A stretch of DNA of 64,000 nucleotides from Owenia fusiformis. Taxonomy: Eukaryota > Annelida > Polychaeta > Sabellida > Oweniidae. The notes under the pieces are model-generated. The model did no database searches. It saw only the letters and a list, made by a program, of their open reading frames with translations, and was not told the origin of the DNA. Of this stretch, positions 56,921 to 64,000 are shown one piece after another (the first letter of the stretch is position 1; the number at the start of each line of letters is the position of its first letter). Made by a program: the position numbers and the translations under genes. Where the stretch lies: contig CAIIXF020000012.1 of the NCBI GenBank assembly GCA_903813345.2, positions 33,244,572 through 33,308,571 on the forward strand, written 5' to 3'.

Positions 56921-57860
56921 GTTCAGGCGACTCTTGATTTGTTTTTTTTTGTGTAAAGAACTTCAGGGTGTTTGACCATGAGTGGTCCACAGGCCGTACA
57001 AGAGACTGTTGTGTGCATGTCTGTCTCCTTCAAGGAGTGGTTTCTTGGTCTGTCTTCCTGGATTAGTTATTTGAATTATGACGGTAAATATACAAGTGCA
57101 AAATTGAAGTGCCTCGCCACATTGTCTAACGTAATAAAACATGAAATTTGCCATTGTTGAATATCGAGAACAATTAATCAATTCAATTTTAGTACTTTCA
57201 TAAACAATTTATTACTTTCTTTGTAAAGATTAAAGAAATAAATTGATTTTTATGAAAAAAACTAAGTGTGTTTGATGATGTTTTTTTTCATTATTTATGT
57301 CCCATAACTACCAAGAGCAATAAAAAGTAAGTAACAGTTAATTTACTCTTGAATCCATTGATATTTAAAAGGCAGTAAACAATCGCAAGGTTTTACATTT
57401 AAACTTAATAGCATTCGTTATTTAATGAATAATTCTGACATTTATAGGTTTACATGAATAAATTCATTCGTTTAAAATTCATTTATTACATATCATTTCT
57501 CCAGGCATGAGGAAAAAGGGTGAGGCTGAATCAGTGATCTCCCCAGCATTAAAGCAAATGGGCGCAATGCACCCACCTGGGATTTTGAAAACAGGCTTGC
57601 ACCCACTTGAAAATCTATTTACTCTCACTTGAAAATGAGAAAAATCATGAAAAATTGGCATATTTTGACCAATTTTGGTCTGAATTGTGAAAATGTGAAT
57701 TTTGCACCTACTTGATAAAAATTCTAGGAAGGCTGTGAGAATGCAAAACAATTGCAATTTACATTAATGCAAAAAAGATTATCTCGTAATTGTCTTATAA
57801 TGCTGCTAGGCAGTTATAGGTGGGCAGACTGGTACCCTCAAATATTGACATCAAGATTCA

Positions 57861-58085
57861 AGGAAACTACTTATCAGTTCAACTTGAAAGTTTTACAGAT
57901 GTAAGATGAGACTAGTGCCAAGATCTGATTAGGTTCAGGGCATGCTGGGTAAATTACTAACTATTGTTGGCCATTTTTAATTTTTCTTTTAATCTTGTCA
58001 TCAAAGTTCCAGGAAACTACTTATCAGTTCAACTTGAAAGTTTTACAGGTTTAGGGCATGCTTGGTAAATTACTTGGTCCTCATT
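57861..58085 (+). repeat. Two direct repeats, period 150
   Basis: AGGAAACTACTTATCAGTTC and about 30 further bases (to TTTTACAG) occur at 57861 and 58011, each followed by AGGGCATGCT and GGTAAATTACT. In the RILP-like intron, non-coding. The stretch 57200-57860 shows no gene. Confidence 0.8.
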
Positions 58086-58266
58086 TTAAATTTATCACTG
58101 GTATCTTGTTTTAAAAACCATGAAAATTATTTTATATTGCCTTTTACACAATGTTTGCCTATTCAAATTTGCCTCAAATACTTTGAGATCGTGGCATAAA
58201 TAATTTAGGTATAGGGGAAAATCAATTTAAGAATGGGAATTTGGAGGGGGAGGGGGTCACCAGCCC

Positions 58267-60063
58267 TTAAGAAAAAAGCCATGGTAACCATGGTATTCCA
58301 TGGTGCGTCCATGGTAATCCATGGTTTTCCATGGAAATTCATGGTTTTTCATGGTATTTTCCATGGAAATTCATGGATACCCATGGTAATCTTCCATGGA
58401 TATTTACCATGATTTTCCGTGGTAATTAGTGGTTTGGTAATTGTTTTTTCATGGACATGCCATGTTTTTACCATGACACTTGAGTTGTAAAATCATGGGC
58501 TTTCAATACTATTGAATTCCCATGGTAAAATCAACAATTTTGGCAGGTTTTGTTTTTACCCAAATCTTCAAAATTGAATCAATATTTTAACGAATGAATC
58601 CAAGCTGGATTGAGACTAATCATAGCGAGAAGAATATGATGCCGCTCCCTCTCAAATTTTTGAGAAAGTCAGCCTTCTTGACAAAAGCTGGTTTCAGGCC
58701 TGAAATACAACCATGTTTTTACAATCTGAATATATGTTTAGTACATTCTGTACATAGTGTCATATGACAAAGAACTTTTTACTTAATATTTTTTTAATTG
58801 ATGATTTGACTCCACAATTACAAGTAATAATTTTTTTGCTGGGATTTGCTATCATTTAACTTTGGCACTGATGTAAAAAAAGACAAAATAAGTGAGAAAA
58901 TCAGCTCACTGGATTCCCTTATTGCAGACTGAATAAAGATTTTTACTTGGAGTAAATCCTATTTGGTTTTATTTGATCAACAATGAGTTTTTGACTTGCA
59001 CTGTCTACACTCACCGACAATAATAATTACTGGAGAGGGAGCATTAGAAAGAGTAAGATTATCATATATAATAACAATTAAGATCAGAATATTTAAGAAT
59101 TATGCAAACATGGCAAATGAACTATTATAATCTATTGCAAAGAGATTATTTTTTAACATTAATTTGAGAGATAATATGCTTATAAAGGTTGAATGGGACT
59201 TAATTTGGAGAAGTTCATTTAGAAACATAATGTATTATTCTTTTTTCTGCATCCAAAAGACCAAACAAATAGCCCATGGAAAACCATGGACTTTCAAAAG
59301 ATCAAAAGAATAACCATGGAAAACCATGGCTTTTGATTGCACTTTCCAAAACATCAAAGAAATATCCATGGAAAAGCATGGCTTTCGATTGCAATCAACC
59401 GACTTCCATGGCTTTTGATTGCAGTTTCCTCAACTTCAAAGAAAGAAACCATGGTTTTTGATTGTATTCTCAAATATACGAAATGTAATTTAAGAAAATT
59501 TATTTATTAAATTATTTCATATTGATTTTTAAAACTGAAAATTAAAGAAAGTGTTGTAATAAAACAGAGCTTGGGCTAGTTTGACTTAATCTTTTTCAAG
59601 GGAAAGAAGTGTTTGGCCTAAAAAAATAAGCAATCTCTATCTAGTCTTGATCTACACAAAATCCCTTTGCACAGTTGTTTTTGAAATCTTGTGGCCTACT
59701 CTGTGCTGCATTAACTGCACTATCATATTTCTATATCAAAAATTTTTCTCAATGATAAGTCTAAGTCCAACTGGGATATATCATCAAAACATTCATTTTG
59801 GAGATTTTGGTAAATACAAATCCTACCAAAATTGTTGATTTTACATCTCCATGTGTCATGGTAAAAGCCACATCCATTCAAAAACAATTATCAAACCACC
59901 AATTACCACGGAAAATCATGGTAAATATCCATGGAAGATAACCATGGGCATCCATGAATTTCCATGGAAAATAACATGGAAAACCATGAATTTCCATGGA
60001 AAACCATGGATTACCATGGGCGCACCATGGAATACCATGGTTACCATGGCTTTTTTCTAAAGG
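58267..60063. mobile_element. CCATGG-rich foldback element with ~350-bp inverted arms
   Basis: The left arm (58267 to about 58620) starts CTTAAGAAAAAAGCCATGG. The right arm (about 59740-60063) ends in the near-complement and stays similar through TTACCATGACAC and AAAATCAACAATTTTGG. Both arms are mostly spaced CCATGG palindromes joined by TAA, TATT, TTTT or AAATT. A third CCATGG cluster lies at 59270-59460. Non-autonomous, no ORF. It lies in the RILP-like intron. Confidence 0.75.
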
Positions 60064-61333
60064 CCCCGGCCTACTATGACAAAATGTGCCATATCATGAA
60101 ATATGAGTTACAGTGACACTTACGCTGTTACGATCAATTGATATTACGGGACAAGTGGAGAAAATCATTGATTATCGTCCTATATCAAACAAGGCATTTT
60201 CTGTCGATCAATAATGATGTGGAATTGAATTGTTCACACAGTTTATTATGCCCAAAATTCTCTCTTATTGTGTCATATTCACTACACTGCAAATTCACTG
60301 CACTGCAAATTCACTGCATTTTTTCTGTTATCGCAAGACATTGATTTAAAGTATGGCTAAAGTATGACCGATTCTTGATGTTTCTCATTCATGCTCTCAT
60401 TCTGCCAATAAACTAGGAAAATTGAGGTTAGAAGTATATTACCGTATTCTCACAAATACAGACATCTCTTACATGAGAGTTTGGGAGACACACCACATGG
60501 GTTTATTAGGGTGAATAAATATCCAAAACAATCCCTTTACAATCAGGATTTTATTGAAGTGTGATTTTTGGTGTGACAGTGCATGGTAAAGCCTGTATAT
60601 CTAAATTCCGAACACCTCTCTATCTTAACACCACTTTACACGAACACTGCTCCCATTTTTATAATCTCTCATTGACTTCCATGTTAAAAAATCTCAAAAT
60701 GTGAAAATATCGAGCACTTTTGGCACAACAGCACTCAAATTAGACAGGTATGTTCTACACTGGCAATACACTTGAATCAGTTCATTTCGGTAACAAAATG
60801 TCGGAACCTTGAAGGTTTGATTTTTCTTTTTTCCTTATTTCACTGATTGTAGACAGAATTACCACAACATTTTTATCGCAAACGTGTGTCAGTATCATAT
60901 GTTTGACAAAATGTACATGTTTGCGACCAAATAGTTCAAAAGACAACAGAATGGTCGATCTAATACCTCATCATTGTTATGATAAAAGCGCAGATCTTAA
61001 CCGTTTTTGAAGTGTTAGATAGCATTTTTAAATTTCCAGGATATCGTGAACAGAGTAGTGATCTGTATGTAAATGCTTGTTAATGGCTACTTAGTGTTAT
61101 GTCATATAATTCCCCTATGATTAATTATAAGAGTAGTATTGATTTATAAGGTACTTTTACAACTCTCTCTCTTCATGATCGGGAAAACACTTCAGGAAGA
61201 TTAAATCTCAGTTGGTGGTTGTTTATAACAGTAAAACGGGTCTTAGTGTTCCACTCACAGAGGTGTTCAACTTCTAGAGATGCTCCACTTTACATCAATA
61301 CTCATGCATGCAGTAAACAACAGTCCATACATA

Positions 61334-61672
61334 CAGTAAAAGCTGTCTTAGTGGAACACCTTTGGTACCTCTAAAAAGCGTTCCACTTTTGAGGTATTCC
61401 ACTTACAGAGGTTCATTTGACATTAATTCAGTTGGTCTTGGACTCTGGCAGTGTTCTACTCACAGAGGTGTTCCACTTGGGAGGTGTTCCACTTATAGAG
61501 GTTCATTTAACATTAATTCAGTTGGTCTTGGACTCTGGAAGTGTTCTACTCACAGATGTGTTCTACTTGGGAGGTGTTCCACTTATAGAGGTTCATTTAA
61601 CATTAATTCAGTTGGTCTTGGACTCTGGAAGTGTTCTACTCACAGAGGTGTTCCACTTTACAGGTTTCAGTG
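61334..61672. mobile_element. TA-flanked MITE (pogo-like ends), copy 3, with internal 90-bp tandem
   Basis: Starts CAGTAAAAGCTGTCTTAGTGG and ends GTGGAAC-complementary sequence to GGTTTCAGTG, with TA at 61332-61333 and 61673-61674. Inside, a 90-bp unit (starting GTTCATTTGACATTAATTCAG) repeats at 61411, 61501 and 61591. A truncated relative precedes it from about 61230. Confidence 0.7.
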
Positions 61673-62149
61673 TATCAAGAAAGTGATCATGAATATTTCC
61701 TAGTTATCCCAACGAACAAAGTTCGATAATGAAGTCTAATATGGTGAAAATGGCCACTTAATGTGGGATTTCGCAATAATTTTCTGATCTCTTCAAAGTA
61801 TGGCTATGATATACTTAAATTAAAGGAATTTTAAAGTAGATCACAATTATGGTGTTGTTTTTCTGATTCTTTCCTCAGAAAATTCAAAATGGCTGCCTAG
61901 AGCAGGATTTTGTACAGATTCATAAATATAGTGATCATTGGGACTTTGCTCCTCTGTTGAGTTGCCGATTTCCAAGTTTGTCCGCATTTTGGGCTTATCA
62001 TATGAACTCTTGTCTCTGGTATTGTGCTCATCATATCTGGCGTGAAAAGTCTTTTAAGAAATTGGAAAATTATTTTGTAGTTGTTAAACTTGTTTTTCCA
62101 TTTATACATAAAGTACATAAAGTAAATTAAACATGTGTATATTGAACAT

Positions 62150-63805
62150 TATTTTGCCAAGAAAAAAAGTTCAGTGTTGGTAGGTGTTCACTGCAGAAAG
62201 GGTAACTTATAGTCAATAAGACAGTAGAGTATGTGTGGAGGAAGAGTGTCTACTAGAGACAGGTGTTCACTAGAGAGAGGTGTTCACTAGGACAGTTCTG
62301 TTGTTTTGGTTTCATAATAACTGTGTTTCATATGAATTATATCTAAGATTTAATTGTAGATAATATGTGATGATATGATGATAACTATTTGTTTAACAAA
62401 TAGTGCAGCTGAACATTTTTAGATAAATGAGCTCAATGTTACCTGTGTACATCTGTTTAACAATTCTGTATGAAGATAAAGAGTTGATTAACAAATGCTC
62501 CTGAGTTCAATACTCCAAGTTTATTACATTTCCTTGGTCACAAGTTTTTATTATTGAAAATCGAACTGATAAGTGAACATGAGCTACAGGGGTAATGTCT
62601 GGAAAATACAAATATTTATTTCCTCGTCATTTTATCACTGTCATATTCTTGACTCTCTTATTGGTCTATACCATACATACAATTAAAAAAATAAGAAGAT
62701 GTTTTCATCGGCCAAGTACTGTGACGTCAGTATCTGGGTGTATTCGATGAGCATATTCAACAGATGGGTCAATTTTTGACCAGTGTAAGTGTGAGATATG
62801 CCCAATAAAAGAGTGGTTAACATAACAGTGACTAATAAAACAAATATTACATCCTCACTGGTCAGTATCAAGTGAAGGTAACAGCTGTAAAGTGTCAATT
62901 TGATATTATTTTGATATAGGTGGTGAAATATTCAGGTATTTTGACCCAAATTAGGATTTTGCTCCCATTCAGAACCTAGCAAAATTGCTTCGCCATATTA
63001 GGAGTATCTATTCCACACTTTTTTTAATGCTTCTCCACCTCTCTCACCAGAGCGCATACTTCTTTCCTCTAAGTCTCTTTGTATCCTCAGAACCATGAAC
63101 AACACCCCCTGGGAAAAATAAAATTGGTTGAAAAGGGGGGCAGGAAAAGGGGGGGGGGGTTGCAGTCATACTTAATGTACTCTCTGGGTCAGCCATAATA
63201 AAAGATGCACTTCTTTGGTATAACCACGATAATACAATATTGTAAAATAATTCCTTTTTATCGCTTTGATAACTTGTAATTAGACTGCCTCACAGTTTCT
63301 GGTGAATGAATGCAGAAAAATCAATTAAAAAGCAATTATTTATTATAACATCATTTATCCAAATGGAATTATAAGTTTGTATTGGAAATGTAGGAGGGTG
63401 TTCAGATTTAGAATTAAGTGATTAGAATTCTCAGGAGTTAACCCTTTTCATATTAACTTGATTTCACATTCATAAAAAGGGGCTTCATTTTTCATGTTTT
63501 TTCACGTTGTTATAGTCTCCAAATTCTTTCTGGCTACAGTCAGCAGCTGGTGTTTTGCAGTTGGTATCTGTGACAAATGGCAGGTGGTGACATTTTCCAT
63601 GCTAGTGCCTCATGTTATTTTATTATGATCAGGAATGAATTTTTACTCAAGTTCACTACCAACAGATTATAAAGATTCATTAAAACATGTCTCAGTAAAC
63701 AAAATTCTCAAGTGAACCCCTGTCTCTAGTGGACACCCTTCTTTCACACATACTTTGCTGACTTCTGTATAAATTACCCTCTGTAGTGAATACCTACTTA
63801 GACAG
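62150..63805. other. RILP-like intron, rightmost part
   Basis: No exon seen. ACTAGAGACAGGTGTTCACT words at 62240-62300 face inverted relatives at 63700-63790 (GTGAACCCCTGTCTCTAGTGG), so 62240-63790 may be one more inverted-repeat element. The arms are short and the ends unclear. A poly-G run is at 63150-63160. Confidence 0.35.
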
Positions 63806-64000
63806 CCAATCTGCAACAGTACTGTATGGTACCATTTTGGTTATGGTACAGTATCATGTACCATGAAATATGGTACAACACGGTATCATAAACTAAAAAG
63901 GTACCATGAACAGTGTATGGCGCCATACTCAAATGGTACTGTACGGTACCATACTATTAATGAATAGTACGGTACCGTGATTTTAGAGTGAGGATTCGGG
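63806..64000. repeat. GGTACC-rich repeat, copy 2
   Basis: Same start (ACAGCCAATCTGCAA), centre and end (GTGATTTTAGAGTG) as 49592-49800, with different numbers and spacings of GGTACC/GGTAC words between. It reaches the window edge. Confidence 0.7.

Noticed and set aside
57479-57757. 92-residue open frame on the - strand
   Set aside because: No family pattern, no splice signals that fit, and the sequence looks like decayed repeat.

Overview
The window is animal nuclear DNA, most likely from a marine invertebrate. It is AT-rich. Its host genes are split by many GT-AG introns, and the space between exons is packed with foldback, mariner-like and tRNA-derived repeats. I cannot place the species further. 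Four host genes can be read. A 2-oxoglutarate/Fe(II) dioxygenase (+) has 7 exons at 5382-27480. A WDR1/AIP1 actin-dynamics protein (+) has 15 coding exons at 30040-45145. A NUDT6-like Nudix hydrolase (-) has 7 exons at 49949-54620. The first exon of a RILP-like Rab effector (+) lies at 55825-56094. For the three complete genes, summed exon lengths and phases give one uninterrupted frame (324, 605 and 286 residues). The left edge holds a decayed cytochrome P450 piece cut by a 3.4-kb transposon with a TA duplication.

The centrepiece is a complete Polinton/Maverick at 7404-22562 (15,159 bp). This is a self-synthesising, virus-like transposon. It has inverted repeats of about 940 bp that look about 99% identical by eye, begin with AG, and are bordered by a perfect 6-bp target duplication (ATTTGG at 7398-7403 and 22563-22568). 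On the + strand it carries a spliced gene of unknown function, a likely minor capsid (penton) protein, two small proteins, a double-jelly-roll major capsid protein, an adenain-type cysteine protease, a retroviral-type integrase with a chromodomain, an A32-like packaging ATPase and two more small proteins. On the - strand lie an 8-exon protein-primed-type DNA polymerase B (1534 residues) and a zinc-finger exon upstream of it. Every catalytic motif I looked for is present and no frame is broken, so this looks like a young, possibly active element or integrated virus. It sits in an older repeat copy inside intron 2 of the dioxygenase gene, which it makes 19.5 kb long without touching an exon.

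The inverted repeats look like promoters. Their outer part has two ETS-like sites and a perfect CRE. The inner part has six CCAAT boxes in 146 bp, followed by a TATA-like motif and the start codon of the first gene, which lies inside the repeat. A third, diverged copy of parts of this module lies just upstream of the polymerase gene.

The rest of the window is dominated by repeats: a mariner with 48-bp perfect ends, a 3.5-kb element with TAA duplications and a broken cysteine-rich ORF, short TA-flanked MITEs, several long palindromes, and families built around a single palindromic hexamer (CCATGG, GGTACC). A CAA-rich minisatellite lies just upstream of the WDR1 start codon.
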